Translations under genes and position numbers: made by a program
In this document: one piece after another, positions 36,875 through 47,884 of the stretch
How positions within the stretch are numbered: the stretch's first letter is position 1
Layout: every line of letters begins with the position of its first letter
Assembly: GCF_035582795.1 (NCBI RefSeq)
Contig: NC_134366.1
Location: 174,844,362 to 174,908,361 of the forward strand
Direction of reading: 5' to 3'
Length of the DNA: 64,000 nucleotides
DNA from: Mycteria americana
Taxonomy: Eukaryota; Chordata; Aves; Ciconiiformes; Ciconiidae
Notes under the pieces: model-generated
Databases searched by the model: none
What the model was told of the DNA's origin: nothing
What the model saw: the letters and a program-made list of their open reading frames with translations, nothing else

Positions 36875-37210
36875 ACAAGAGGGCTCAAGAGCCCATAAGC
36901 GTGGGTGCCCATTGCTCAATGCTCACCCTCTTTCAAGCCTGGCAAAGCAATCCCATTTCTGTACAAGCACAGGCATCACTGGAAGCAGCTGTGCACGCAT
37001 GCCCCGAGTTGCCATGTCCTCTCCTGGGAAGTATCTCACCAATAACAACAAATGTTGGCACATTTTTGCCTTCCAGCACATGTGCAAGCCCTTCACTTGT
37101 CCAAACAGAGGCTTGGGTACAGTAACGTTCATCTGGCCATGCCTCGGATTCAAGGTCCCCCTGTCAGCACACTCTGAACCAACTGTCTTCTCCAGCACCA
37201 CTCTCTAGGC
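36875..37210 (+). repeat. Diverged copy of the keratin 3' flank
   Basis: This stretch aligns colinearly with the unit sequence just after the keratin gene (about 3439-3675). Matches are AGGGCTCAAGAGCCC against AGGGCTAAAGAGCCC, CCCTTCACTTGTCCAAACAGAG (37089-37110) against 3555-3576, and GCCTCGGATTCAAG...CAGCACAC...CAGCACCACTCTCT (37141-37205) against 3607-3673. It is far more diverged than the units are from each other, so it escaped homogenisation. Confidence 0.8.
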
Positions 37211-38295
37211 TTTAGGAGAAATAGTCTCAGTGAGGCAGAAAGGAAAGCTGGAACTGGCAAAACATAAAGAAAGGGAGGAGGAAGGGAAGCAGGAAGGGAA
37301 GGAGGAAGAAAGGAGGAAGAACAATGTGTGATTTCCTAACAGTGGTTCAGCGTTGGCCTCTGTGTCCTCATTCCATAACCTGAAGCACACCAATACAAAG
37401 GGCTCAACTGCCTTCCTCACAGGACCCATCACTGCCCAAGGCATCTCCCCTGTACTCTGCACAGGGAAAGGCAAAGAAGGGCCTGCAGAAAGCATTGTAT
37501 CCCTCATCCAGCCACCCTCCCACTCCACAACTGTTCATCTGCACCAGCCTTTAAGGCTCCCACACATTTCTCTGAAGGAAAAGAATTTGCAGCAGGCAGC
37601 AAGGGAATCCTTGAGAAAACACAACATGCTCTTCTGCTCACTGTCTCACACAGAAATCTCCACAGAGCCCAACCTGCAGCCCTCCAAGTCCCCACCACCC
37701 TTTGCCAAGTCTCTCCTCACTAAGGGCGACGCCATGCACCAGGAATGAGGGTGTGCAGGAAACCTCAGAGCTGCAACGATGCTCAGACAGAAGAGCAGGC
37801 ACAAGGGCCCCAGCACAAATGAGCACTGCTCGCCTGGGGAACAAACAGCAAAACATCCACAAGCTGCCTGTATGCAGACCACACACCAGCCAGCAACTCA
37901 TCTGCCCCATTGAACATCTCCAAACAGATTCGTTGCTCCTTCTCACAACAGCCAGACCCCTGCACATCTGTCCCGCAGAGCCTGTATGCATCTATCGCAG
38001 CACTCCAGTCACATGAGCTGTCCCACCAGTCTCAGGTAGTCCCATGATGCCATAGTTCTGTGACCTGACACAGAGCTCTTGCTCTTCCTCCTTACTTCCC
38101 AGGCTCTGGGCTTTAGCCTACAGGTACCTCAGTCCGACCCTTTCCTGACCCCATCTTTATCCTTCCAAAGAGTTCTCTCAGTCCCATCACCTCCACCCAT
38201 GCACTGATGACCCCAGCCTCTGCTTCCTCACTTACCTGCCAGCTACAGTCATCATCCCCAATAGAACCAGCTTACAGACCTCCTCACCTGGTTTT
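37211..38295. other. Unassigned sequence with a purine tract
   Basis: No gene or repeat was recognised. 37262-37324 is an almost pure purine run (GGAGGAAGGGAAGCAGGAAG type) of about 60 bp. The rest is ordinary single-copy-looking DNA with only short frames. In the keratin units this interval is only about 60 bp long, between the CAGCACCAC motif and CR1-a. Confidence 0.5.
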
Positions 38296-39050
38296 ACAGT
38301 GCCATGGAATGGTTGAAGTTGGAAGAGACCTCCAGAGATCCTCTGGTCTGATCCTCCTGCTCAAGCAGGGCCACCTAGAGCCACTTCCCCAGGACCGTAT
38401 CCAGATGGTTTTTGAATGTCCCCAAGGATGGAGACTCCACAGCCTCTCTGGGCAACCTGTGCCAGTGCTTGTCACCCTCGCAGTAAAACCGTGTTTCCTG
38501 ATGCTCTGAGGGAACCTCCTGTGCTTCAGTTTGCGCCCATGGCCTCTGGTCCTGGCACTGGGCACCACTGGAGAGACCCTGGCTCTGTCTCTCCCTTCAG
38601 GTACTTAGAGACATTGATGAGATCCCCCTGATCCTTCTCTTCTCCAGGCTAAAGAGTCCCAACTCTCTCAGCCTTTCCTCACATGAGAGATGCTCCAGTC
38701 CCTTCATCATTCCCGTGGCCCTTCATTGGACTCTCTCCAGTATGTCCACATCTCTCTTGTACTGGGGAGCCCAGCACTGGACACAGTCCTCCAGCTATGG
38801 CCTCACCAATGCTGAGTAGAGGGGAAGGATCCCCTCCCCCAACCTGCTGGCAACACTTCTCCAGCAGGACACAGCCCAGGACACCATTAGGCCCCTTTGC
38901 AGCAAGAGCACATTGCTGCCTCGTCTTCAACTTGGTGTTCATCAGGACTCCCAGGGCCTTTTCTGCAGAGCTGCTTTCCAGCTGGGTGACCCCCAGCATG
39001 TCCTAGTGCCTGGGGTTGTTTCTCTCCAGGTACAGGACTTTGCACTTCCC

Positions 39051-39635
39051 CAGAAATAGCGTGGCCAGCAGGACTAGGGCAGTGACTGTCCCCCTGTACT
39101 CAGCACTGGTGAGGCCGTACCGCGAACACTGTGTTCAGTTTTGGGCCCCTCACTACAAGAAAGACATTGAGGTGCTGGAATGTGTCCGAAGAAGAGCAAC
39201 AAAGCTATTGACAGGTCTAGAGCACAAGTCTTATGAGGAGCGGCTGAGGGAACTGGGGTTGTTTAGCCTGGAGAAAAGGAGGCTGAGGGGAGACCTTCTC
39301 GCTCTCCACAACTACCTGAAAGGAGGTTGTAGCAAGGTGGGGGTCGGTCTCTTCTCCCCAGTAACAAGCTGTAGGACAAGAGGAAACAGCCTCAAGTTGC
39401 GCCAGGGGAGGTTTACATTGGATAATAGGAAAAATTTATTCACCAAAAAGGTTGTCAAGCATTGGAACAGGCTGCCCAGGGAAGTAGTTGAGTCACCATC
39501 CCTGGGGGTATTTCAAAGACATGTAGATGTGGTGCTTAGGGACATGGTTTAGCAGTGGACTTCACACTGTTAGGTTAACGGTTGGACTCGACCTTAAAGG
39601 TCTTTTCCAACCTAAATGATTCTATGATTCTACAA
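39051..39635 (+). mobile_element. Sense CR1 inserted into the minus-strand CR1 (nested 1)
   Basis: 5'-truncated CR1 ending in TGATTCTATGATTCT, the CR1 3' signature. The frame to 39552 encodes the end of ORF2, from [25 protein letters not shown] through [18 protein letters not shown] to a natural stop. The interrupted host reads GCACTTCCC before it and TTGTTGAACTCCATGAGG after it, contiguous in CR1. The insertion is therefore younger than its host. Confidence 0.9.
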
Positions 39636-39824
39636 TTGTTGAACTCCATGAGGTTCCTGTCAGCCCATTTCTCTAGCCTGGCGAGGTCCCTCTGGATGGC
39701 AGCACAACCCTCTGGCATATCGGCTGCTCCTCCCAGCTTGGTGTCATCTGCAACCTTGCTGAGGGTACACTCTGCCCCATCATCCAGATCATTAATGAAG
39801 ATGTTAAACAGGAGTACCATGCTA

Positions 39825-40327
39825 AGCTCTGGGGGCCCCAGCACACAAAAGACATGAACCTGCTCAAGAGCGGGTCCAGAGGAGGGCCATAAAGATGATC
39901 AGGGGGCTGGAGCACGTCCCCTATGAGGAGAGGCTGAGACAGTTGGGGTTGTTCAGTCTGGAGAAGGCTCTGGGGAAACCCTATGGCAGCCTTCCAGTAC
40001 TTAAAGGGGGCCTAAAGGAAAGCTGGGGAGGGACTCTTTATGAGGGAGTGTAGTGATAGGACAAGGGGTAATGGTTTTAAACTGAAAGAGGGTAGATTTA
40101 GGTTAGATATTAGGAAGAAATCTTTACTGTGAGGGTGGTGAGACACTGGAAGAGGTTGCCCAGAGAAGTTGTGGATGCGCCCTCCCTCGAAGTGTTCAAG
40201 GCTGGGCTGTATGAGGCTCAGAGCAACCTCATCTAGTGGAATGTATCCCTGCCCATGGGGATGGGGTTGGAACCAGACGATCTTTAAGGTCCCTTCCAAC
40301 CTAAACCATTCTATGATTCTATGATTT
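39825..40327 (+). mobile_element. Sense CR1 inserted into the minus-strand CR1 (nested 2)
   Basis: 5'-truncated CR1 starting near CTGGGGGCCCCAGCACA and ending CCATTCTATGATTCTATGATT. Host sequence resumes with CAGCATTGACCCCTTGGG at about 40332. The ORF2 end is frameshifted and not open. Confidence 0.9.
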
Positions 40328-41130
40328 GACACAGCATTGACCCCTTGGGTACCCCTCTAATTACTGGCCTCAGACTAGAACCCGGGTCCAGCCATTCAGA
40401 TGGTTTTCAATCCACATCACTGTCTGATGAGCCCATACTTCATCAGCTTCTCTATGAAGATCTTATGAGACAGTGTCAAAAGCCTTACTGAAGTCTAGGC
40501 AGACAGTATCTACTGCTCTCCCCTCATCTACCAAGCCAGTCATTTCATCACAGAAGATTATCAGGTTGGTTAAGCATGACTTCCCCTTAGTGAAGCCACG
40601 CTGACTACTCCTGATGACTTTCTTGTCCTTCATGTGCCTGGAAATGGTTTCCAGGATTAGCTGCTCCACCCCTTCCCAGGGATACAGATGAGGCTGACTG
40701 GCCTGCAGTTCCCTGGGTCCTCCTTCCTGCCCTTCTTCAAGACATGTGTGACATTTGCTTTCCTCCAGTCCTCAGGCACCTTCCCCACTCCCTAGGATCG
40801 TTCAAACATTATTGAGAGTGGCCTCACAATGACATCTGCCAGCGACATCAGCATTCGTGGGTGCTTCCCATCATGACCCATGGACTTATGTCCACTTTGC
40901 TAAAGTACTGTCTAACCTCATCCCCTTCCACCCAGAGTAAGGCTTCCTTGCTCCTCTGACTTCCCCCTGGCCTCTGTGGCCTGGCGTGGAGGTGAAGGCG
41001 GCGTTCAGCACCTCCACCTTTTCCATGCCCTGTGGCACCAGGGCCCCTGCCTCACTCAGCATTCTCCCTAGTCCCCTACTTCTACACTTAGAGAAGCCCT
41101 TCTTGTTGCTTTTGACATCCCTCAATGTTT

Positions 41131-41600
41131 GTAAGCCTGCAGATAAAAGCGCTCTTACCTCACTGTGTCACACACATCCCATCTCTCCGCAGAGTGTGCC
41201 GGCAGCACCCACCACGCAGCCAAGCCCCAACAGGCTCTCTCCAACAAGCAGCATCAGCTCCAAGAGCACAACCCCAGTGCCCTGGCTGCCACACATGTCC
41301 CACCAGCAGGGCCACAGCCACCCCAGCACCGAGACTGGTGGCACAGTGTCTCCACAGCAGCCCCATGTGGCACAGGGACAGGCTGTGGGTCCCCGGTGTC
41401 CCCTGTCAGTCCCCACCTCAGCCCCACACCGCAGCCTTCCCTCAGCACAGCCAGGCTCTCCCGCAGCACCCTCAGCTACCAGCCAATCAGGAGGCAGCTA
41501 ACAACCTGCCAATCAGGGGGTGGCTGACAGGCACCAGCTGCTGCAGAAGCCCCTGGAAGCTTCCAGAAGGTGCTTGTCAGGACCCCAAAATCAACCCCTC
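41131..41600. promoter_or_regulatory. GC-rich segment with two CCAAT boxes and a heat-shock element
   Basis: CCAATCAG occurs at 41483-41490 and again at 41509-41516. GGAAGCTTCCAGAAG at 41555-41569 is a perfect nGAAnnTTCnnGAAn heat-shock-factor site. A TATA-like GATAAAAGC lies upstream at about 41142 and only a weak AATAAGTAAATAA (41608) downstream. The arrangement resembles a heat-shock promoter, but no recognisable gene follows on either strand, so this may be a relic or chance. Confidence 0.35.
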
Positions 41601-42240
41601 TGGTACAATAAGTAAATAATCTTCACCAAACGGCCCCCAAAACAACTGCTGGGAGAGGTGGGAGGTGAGTGAGGGAATGAATGAGTAGAAATGCTGCTGA
41701 AAACCAAATAAACGCCTCACACGAAAGCAGTGAGGGGACTCGGAGGGGTAAGATGGAGGGAAAATGCCCTGATTAAATAACACCCCCCAAAAAAAGCTGC
41801 AATCAATAAATACATTAACAGACCCTGCAAGCAGCTGCTGAGGATGGAAAAATAACCCACCAAAGACACAAAAACCCCATGCGTCGTACCGCTTTGAACA
41901 TAAAGTCCCCCTGGAATAAATGCCAACAAGAAAACCGCCCCACAAAGCCCTTCTGGGGGAAAAAGGCTGCTAAAACAAGATGAAAAAACACCCGCTTAGA
42001 AAGCCTTGCCTAAATAAATTAAGATCAACCAATGAGCCCACAAAAAAAAAGCCAAAAAAAGAGGGGTAAGAGAGAAAAGAATCAATTAAAAAAAATAGGA
42101 AAAATGGCAAGGAAACACCAAACATAAACTGTGGGGAAAAAAAAAGGGGGGGGGGGGGAGCAGGGGATACACAAAGACAAAATGCTGCTAAAAAATGGTG
42201 ATAACGGCAACAATAAAACCCAAAACTCTCAAAAGCAAAC
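41601..42240. other. A-rich segment without a gene
   Basis: The + strand is unusually A-rich, with repeated A5-A9 runs and one A9G12 junction near 42137-42158. Nothing coding was recognised. Confidence 0.6.
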
Positions 42241-42319
42241 ATCTGCCCTGCTGGGTGCTACAGACCCCTCAGCACAGACATCTTGTGCCCATCGCATGTC
42301 ACTGTTCCTCATCCACGGG

Positions 42320-42680
42320 GTCCTTGGTCCAACCATGCAGGTCCATGTCATCTTCTTCCCTTGCTGAGGCATCCCAAAGCCACTGCCCCCCCCCACTTTC
42401 TGTGTCCACGTCACCTTCCATCCATGCTGCAAGGTCCCTGGGACACCCATACAGGGTCACCTGTCATGGTCCCCCCTTGCTGTGGTCCCCAGCCCAGCCG
42501 CTTGGCAGTCCCCATGAAACCACCTTACCTCACTGCGGGGTCCCAGGGCCACCCCCACAGGGTCCTGTGTCCCATCCCCACCTTGATGTAAGCTTTCGGG
42601 GCAACCGATGCAGGGTGCCCAGGTCATCACCCCCCTTGACGTAGGGTGCCCAGCTGACCCACGTGGGAGATCCGTGGGCC
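42320..42680. repeat. Decayed minisatellite, period about 53 bp
   Basis: Related blocks of the form CAGGGTC...TGTC...CCCC..CCTTG.TG recur with starts near 42338, 42451, 42504, 42557 and 42610. The last three intervals are all 53 bp. About six degenerate copies can be traced. Identity between copies is low, so it is old. Confidence 0.6.
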
Positions 42681-43882
42681 ACTTTACCCCTATCTGTATG
42701 TTCCCCATTTGATCTACATGGGGGTTCCCAAAATACTGTCCCACCCTCCTACGGAGTCCAGCACCCACCTCAGCTGAATCTGTGAAGCCTTGCATTTGTC
42801 AGATGTTTCCACCACCCACACGGCCACAACAACCCCGTGCAGCATGCTCACCTCCAGTTCCCCTCTGCAATGTCCTCTTGTGTGGTAATGACAGTGACCC
42901 TGGGTAGCAGTGAGTCACAAAGCATTGGGGATTGTGCTGTTTTCTCGGCTGCCCCTTACTCTGAGAAGACATATCCCAGGCTCCTGAGCACGCTGTGAGG
43001 ATCACATCTTTGACATCGATGTGCTGCCTTGAGGCCCTTTGATGGACCATTTGGCATGGCAGGACATTCTGAACCTACTCAGCCCTGCTCACTTGTCCCA
43101 CCATGGGGACAACTTTTTGCTTGTTTGCATCCCACCTTGGTTTGGGCTTGGGGTAAGCAAGCTGGGTCCGGAAGAGATAAAGCCCATCAGGACAAAGCCA
43201 GGAGCTGGGTGCAGGGACACGCAGACGTGAATTGACCCCAGTGAGCTGCATTTACCTCTGACAGGGTAGATCTGGGCACCACGGGGATGTTCTGAACCGT
43301 CCACGGCAGGGAGCAGCCGTCCCGTTGGCCGGGTTAGAGGTGGAGAAAGCTGTCCCTGTGCTTGCCTTCAAGCGTGTGCCCACATCTTCATGTCCCTGCA
43401 GCCCCTGGCTGATCCCAGAGCCTCCCTCTCCCAGCGCATGCAGAATATTTTGACACTGTGTGTGACAAGATGTGGATAAATGTAACCGGGGTGGAGCTGT
43501 TGGGGGGGGTTGTTGCTGCTATGGCTTTTGCAAACGTACCTTGATGGAAGGGTGCTCCTCTTGTTTAGTCATTGGGGGTTTGAGAGATGTTTCAAGTCTT
43601 TATATAGCTTAAAAATATTAAAACATAATAGTCTTCTGTTTCCATGGCAACAGAGACAGCGGGTATTCATGGGCCTAAGATGTTGGCATCTTGCATTCGT
43701 CACAAGGTTTAAAAGACAGAGCAATTTGCTTCAAGGTTCCCAGAAACCTTGAAGCACAGAAACCTGAGAAACCACAACGCAGACAGAAGGGAGGCCGTGG
43801 CCTGGAAGGGACCAGCAGAGGCCAAAGCCCAGTCCCAGGGCTGGGGCTGTGACGTTGGGGGAGCCGCAGCTTGCAGCTATGG
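42681..43882. other. Intergenic, nothing recognised
   Basis: No CR1, gene or RNA signature seen; only short unsupported frames. Confidence 0.5.
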
Positions 43883-44525
43883 TCATAGAATCATAGAATC
43901 ATAGAATGCTTTGGATTGGAATGGACCTTTACAGGTCATCTAGTCCAACCCCCCTGCAAGAGCAGGGACATGTTTAACTAGATCAGGTTGCTCAGAGCCC
44001 CGTCCAACCTGACCTTGAATGTTTCCAGGAATGGGGCATCTACCACCTCTCTGGGCAACCTGGGCCAGGGTTTCACCACCCTCATCATAAAACATTTCTT
44101 CCTTAGATCTAGTCTGAATCTCCCCTCTTTCAGTTTAAAACCATTACCCCTTGTCCTCTTGCTACAGGCCCTACTGTGAAGTCTGTCCCTATCTTTCTTA
44201 TCAGCCCCCTTTAAGTACTGAAAGGCCACAAGAAGGTCTCCCCGGAGCCTTCTCTTCTCCAGGCTGAACAACCCCAGCTCTCTCAGCCTTTCTCCATAGC
44301 AGAGGGGTTCCAGCCCTCGGACCATTTCCGTGGCCTCCTCTGGACCCGCTCCAACAGGTCCATGTCTGTCTTGTGCTGGGGACCCCAGAGCTGGACGCAG
44401 TGCTCCAGGGGGGTCTCAGGACATGGGAGTAGAGGGGCAGAATCCCCTCCCTCGACCTGCTGGCCACGCTGCTCTGGATGCAGCCCAGGATATGGTGACT
44501 GTGAGTGATGGCCTGGGCACTGGTA
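43883..44525 (-). mobile_element. CR1 fragment, minus strand
   Basis: It starts with TCATAGAATCATAGAATC (the CR1 3' end in reverse) and continues through ATCTAGTCCAACCCCCCTGC, CATTTCTTCCTTAGATCTAG and the ORF2-end region. The minus strand gives [20 protein letters not shown] in the frame 43978-44325, broken further upstream. 5'-truncated and inactive. Confidence 0.92.
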
Positions 44526-45245
44526 GGAGGCAGGGAATCTCTGGGATACCATCTGGGAGCTCCCGCTGCATCCTGTGCAAACCTCTGCAAAGCAAGACTG
44601 GCATTGGCATGAGCACACGGCTGTGTGGGTCTTCGCCCGTTCCTGACACTGTCACGGGCAGCTGGACATATCTGAGCTGCCAGCAAGCCTTCCCGTCCCT
44701 GCTTCACACTCTCGGTGGCACCCTGGAGTGATGTAGGTCTGGCAGGGCTGTGGACAGCAGGAGGGCCAGATCCTGGCAAGGGCTGGAGGATCAGTAGAGC
44801 AGGCAGCGGGACCTGCCTGTGCACTGCAGGGCTGGAGCAGGTCTCAGGGGGCTGCTCGGCGAGCAGGGGCTGTGCGCTGCAGTGCACTGGGAAAAGGGCG
44901 TCAGTCGTTTTTTTGTGGTGTCTCCAGGCTCTCCCAGTGGTGCAGGATGAAAATAGAAGACAAAGCCATTCCCTACTCAGGTGTATTCTCCTTGGAAACT
45001 CAAGAGGACCATCCTGGGACTACAGACACCTTTCTGCTGTTCTCCCCAGCAAGGGCGGTGCTGGGCATTGCAGCTACATGGGGGCAGCCGTGTCTCAGCA
45101 GTTACTTTCCCCCTCCCTGGGAAAGCTGATCTCCAAAGTCATCCTGGCCCTATGCAGACATGGCAGGACCATCCAGCCTGAATACCAGGAGCAGGCAGGT
45201 ACAGACTGCCTGAGCTTGGCCCACCTCTCTTGCTTATGCATGTTC
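44526..45245. other. Intergenic, nothing recognised
   Basis: GC-rich single-copy-looking DNA with overlapping open frames on both strands and no recognisable product. Confidence 0.5.
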
Positions 45246-45332
45246 ACAGAATCATAGAATAGTTTGGATTGGAAGGGACCTTTAAAGGTCGTCTAGTCCA
45301 ACCCGCCTGCAATGAGCAGGGACACCTTCAAC
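45246..45332 (-). mobile_element. Short CR1 3' end, minus strand
   Basis: CAGAATCATAGAATAGTTTGG through GTCTAGTCCAACCCGCCTGC to GGGACACCTTCAAC: only the last ~90 bp of a CR1. Confidence 0.88.
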
Positions 45333-46294
45333 ATCTTCAAAGTTGGTTACCAGTGACTGAGTGGATGCCTCTGCCATGAGACCCACTGTTCTGGCCATCC
45401 CAAGCGATGCTGAGGCACCAACCCAGGTGTCCCTCTGCAGAAACCCTGTGAGCATGGGGCTGGCAGTGTAAGGACTCCAAGCCCCATCTTCTCTCTAGAT
45501 GTGTCCTAGTTTCTCAGCTATTGTATGTGCCTCCAGCCTTCCTTCTTTCCCCCTCCATGGTACTCGCAGCTCACTTGCTGGGACCACCACCATCCCATAC
45601 TGGGGTTTCAAAGCCTCTTGCCTCAAGTAATGAGCACGCCCTGGGCAGTGTCTCCATGCCACCAGCACGCTGGGTGCTTTACAGCCAGTCTGAACCGACA
45701 GCTCCATGCTTCCCACATCCATCACAATGGGTTTCGGTATCCTCAGCTAGGCTGCTTGCCTGCCCTACCCAGTGCAGGCAGCTTTGTGCTCTTCAGAGCT
45801 CGTCGCTTTACCTGCAAGCCCCAGGGATGTATTGATGCATCTGTTCTTCCTCTGTGATACGAGTTTTTATGGAGAACGAACAAGCTTTTTTTTTTTTGTA
45901 AGTAAAATTCTAAGAAGTGCCATTCCCTGGGCACCTAAAGTGTGTTTGATCATGTCCAAGTGACGCTGCAGGGACTGCAGACCTTATTTAAGTAATTACA
46001 GGAGAACTTTAAAATTCAACAGAGTTCTCACTATTCAAAATGTGTCCAGATATTCACATTTCTGTTGGATGACATGCAGGTCACCTGCATCGTTTGTTGT
46101 GACTGTGTCCCCAGGTGTTTGCTGTTTGCTGCAAAGCTCCAGCATCTGGAGTCATGAGAAACCAATAAATCTCCTGCTTTCAGCTTGCAAAATAAAGATG
46201 GATAAAAAGTGGTAATCAAAACCCAGAAGACTACGAAATAAGACCCATATCTTCTTACTTTTTAGACAAAATCCCACTATTTGAGGAAAAGGGG
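45333..46294. other. Intergenic, nothing recognised
   Basis: No gene or repeat signature beyond a short poly(T) near 45885. Confidence 0.5.
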
Positions 46295-46506
46295 CTGAAA
46301 TGTTTTACAATGAGAGTGGTGAGACACTGGCCCAGGTTGCCCAGAGAGGTGGTAGATGCCCCATCCCTGGAAACATCCAAGGTCAGGTTGGACGGGGCTC
46401 TGAGCAACCTGATCTAGTGGGAGATGTCCCTGCTTCTTGCAGGGGGGTTGGACTAGGTGACCTTTAAAGGTCCCTTCCAACCCAAACCGTTCGATGATTC
46501 TATGAA
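46295..46506 (+). mobile_element. CR1 3' fragment, sense
   Basis: It runs from TTTTACAATGAGAGTGGTGAG through CAGGTTGCCCAGAGAGGTGG to CCAAACCGTTCGATGATTCTATGA, the CR1 3' end. The usual ACCATTC has become ACCGTTC. About 210 bp remain. Confidence 0.9.
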
Positions 46507-47004
46507 TATCTGATGACTGTCCATGTTCAGTCTTTTCTGCTTCATATTCAGAAACCTCTTTCATATCTTAATGGATCAAAATGTATCTGTGTGTGTCCAG
46601 GCTGTTTGTGCCTGCATCAGCAGAACATTGCTCTCCATTGCATTGACCCCAGAGCTGCTCAACCGTCTCTGTTTCCAGTGTGACATCCCCCCCAGCCCAC
46701 TCTGGGGGACCCAGTTTCCCAGGTTGACCATGGTCTGTGGACTGGGTGGCCTCTGCTGGCCTTAGCAGAAGGTGACTCCCAGCACTGCCCTTTCCCTGCC
46801 AGGATGTTGCACGGAGCAGAATCAATCTCCTGCCACGCACGGTCGCTCTGCAAACACACAGCAAGGCCAGCACCGCTGGGTAGACACAGCAAAGTGTGCC
46901 GCAGGGCTTTGGACCTGTTCCAGCGCTGGAAAGCTGGCTCTTCGGAGCCGCAGCAGCACTGGTGCGCAGGGTGCAGAATGACCTCAGCTGCAGGCTGGTC
47001 CAGT
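46507..47004. other. Spacer between two CR1 fragments, nothing recognised
   Basis: About 500 bp of unassigned sequence. The long frames here are extensions of the neighbouring CR1. Confidence 0.5.
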
Positions 47005-47884
47005 TCAAGATCTTCATTAATGATCTGGATGATGGGGCAGAGTGTACCCTCAGCAAGTTTGCAGATGACACCAAGCTGGGAGGAGCAGCCGATATGCCAG
47101 AGGGTCATGCTGCTGTCCAGAGGGACCTCGCCAGGCTGGAGAAATGGGCCGACAGGAACCTCATGGAGTTCAACAAGGGGAAAGTGCAAAGTCCTGCACC
47201 TGGGGAAGAACAACCCCAGGCACCAGGACACGCTGGAAAGCAGCTCTGCAGAAAAGGTTCGGGGGGTCCTGGTGGACACCAAGTTGAAGACGAGGCAGCA
47301 ATGTGCCGTTGCAGCGAAGAAAGCTAACGGTGTCCTTGGCTGCATTGGGAGGAGCATTGCCAGCACATCTCAGCATTGGTGAGGCCACAGCTGGAGGACT
47401 GTGTCGAGTTCTGGGCTCCCCAGTACAAGAGAGATGTGGACATACTGGAGAGAGTCCAATGAAGGGCCAAGGGAATGATGAAGGGACTGGAGCATCTCTC
47501 ATGTGAGGAAAGGCTGAGAGAGCTGGGACTCTTTAGCCTGGAGAAGAGAAGGATCAGGGGGATCTCATCAATGTCTCTAAGTACCTGAGGGAAGGGTGCG
47601 TAAAGGACAGAGCAGGGTCTCTCCAGTGGTGCCCAGTGCCAGGACTGGAGGCCATAGGCACAAACTGAAGCACAGGAGGTTCCCTCAGAGCATCAGGAAA
47701 CACAGATTTACTGCGAGGGTGACAAGCACTGGCACAGGTTGCCCAGAGAGGCTGTGGAGTCTCCATCCTTGGGGACATTAAAAAGCCATCTGGGCAACCG
47801 GCTCTAGGTGGCCCTGCTTGAGCAGGAGGGTCAGACCAGCTGATCTGCAGAGGTCTCTTCCAATCTCAACCATTCTGTGATCCT
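47005..47884 (+). mobile_element. CR1 fragment with reverse-transcriptase remnant, sense
   Basis: Frame 46896-47327 contains [20 protein letters not shown], including the FADD catalytic motif of the CR1 reverse transcriptase, then [17 protein letters not shown]. The frame then shifts; the following DNA continues as the ORF2 end and the 3' UTR, stopping at CATTCTGTGATCC. The strand is that of the keratin genes. It is broken and inactive. Confidence 0.92.

Larger units (their letters stand above)
38296..41130 (-). mobile_element. Long minus-strand CR1, interrupted by two later CR1 insertions
   Basis: Host segments are 38296-39050, 39632-39824 and 40328-41130. Read on the minus strand they are colinear parts of CR1 ORF2 and its 3' end. 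Residues LDFSKAFDTV (frame 40463-40669) and [14 protein letters not shown] (frame 39575-39844) are reverse-transcriptase motifs; VADD replaces the usual catalytic F/YADD. Frames are broken by stops and by the insertions, so it is inactive. It occupies the same place and orientation relative to the keratin flank as CR1-a in the units, and may be the unhomogenised version of the same insertion. Confidence 0.88.

Noticed and set aside
39016-39552. Intact-looking 178-codon gene
   Set aside because: It is the 3' end of CR1 ORF2 in a 5'-truncated element, not a host gene.
44201-44887. 228-codon minus-strand frame
   Set aside because: Its C-terminal part is CR1 read in the wrong frame and the rest is unsupported.
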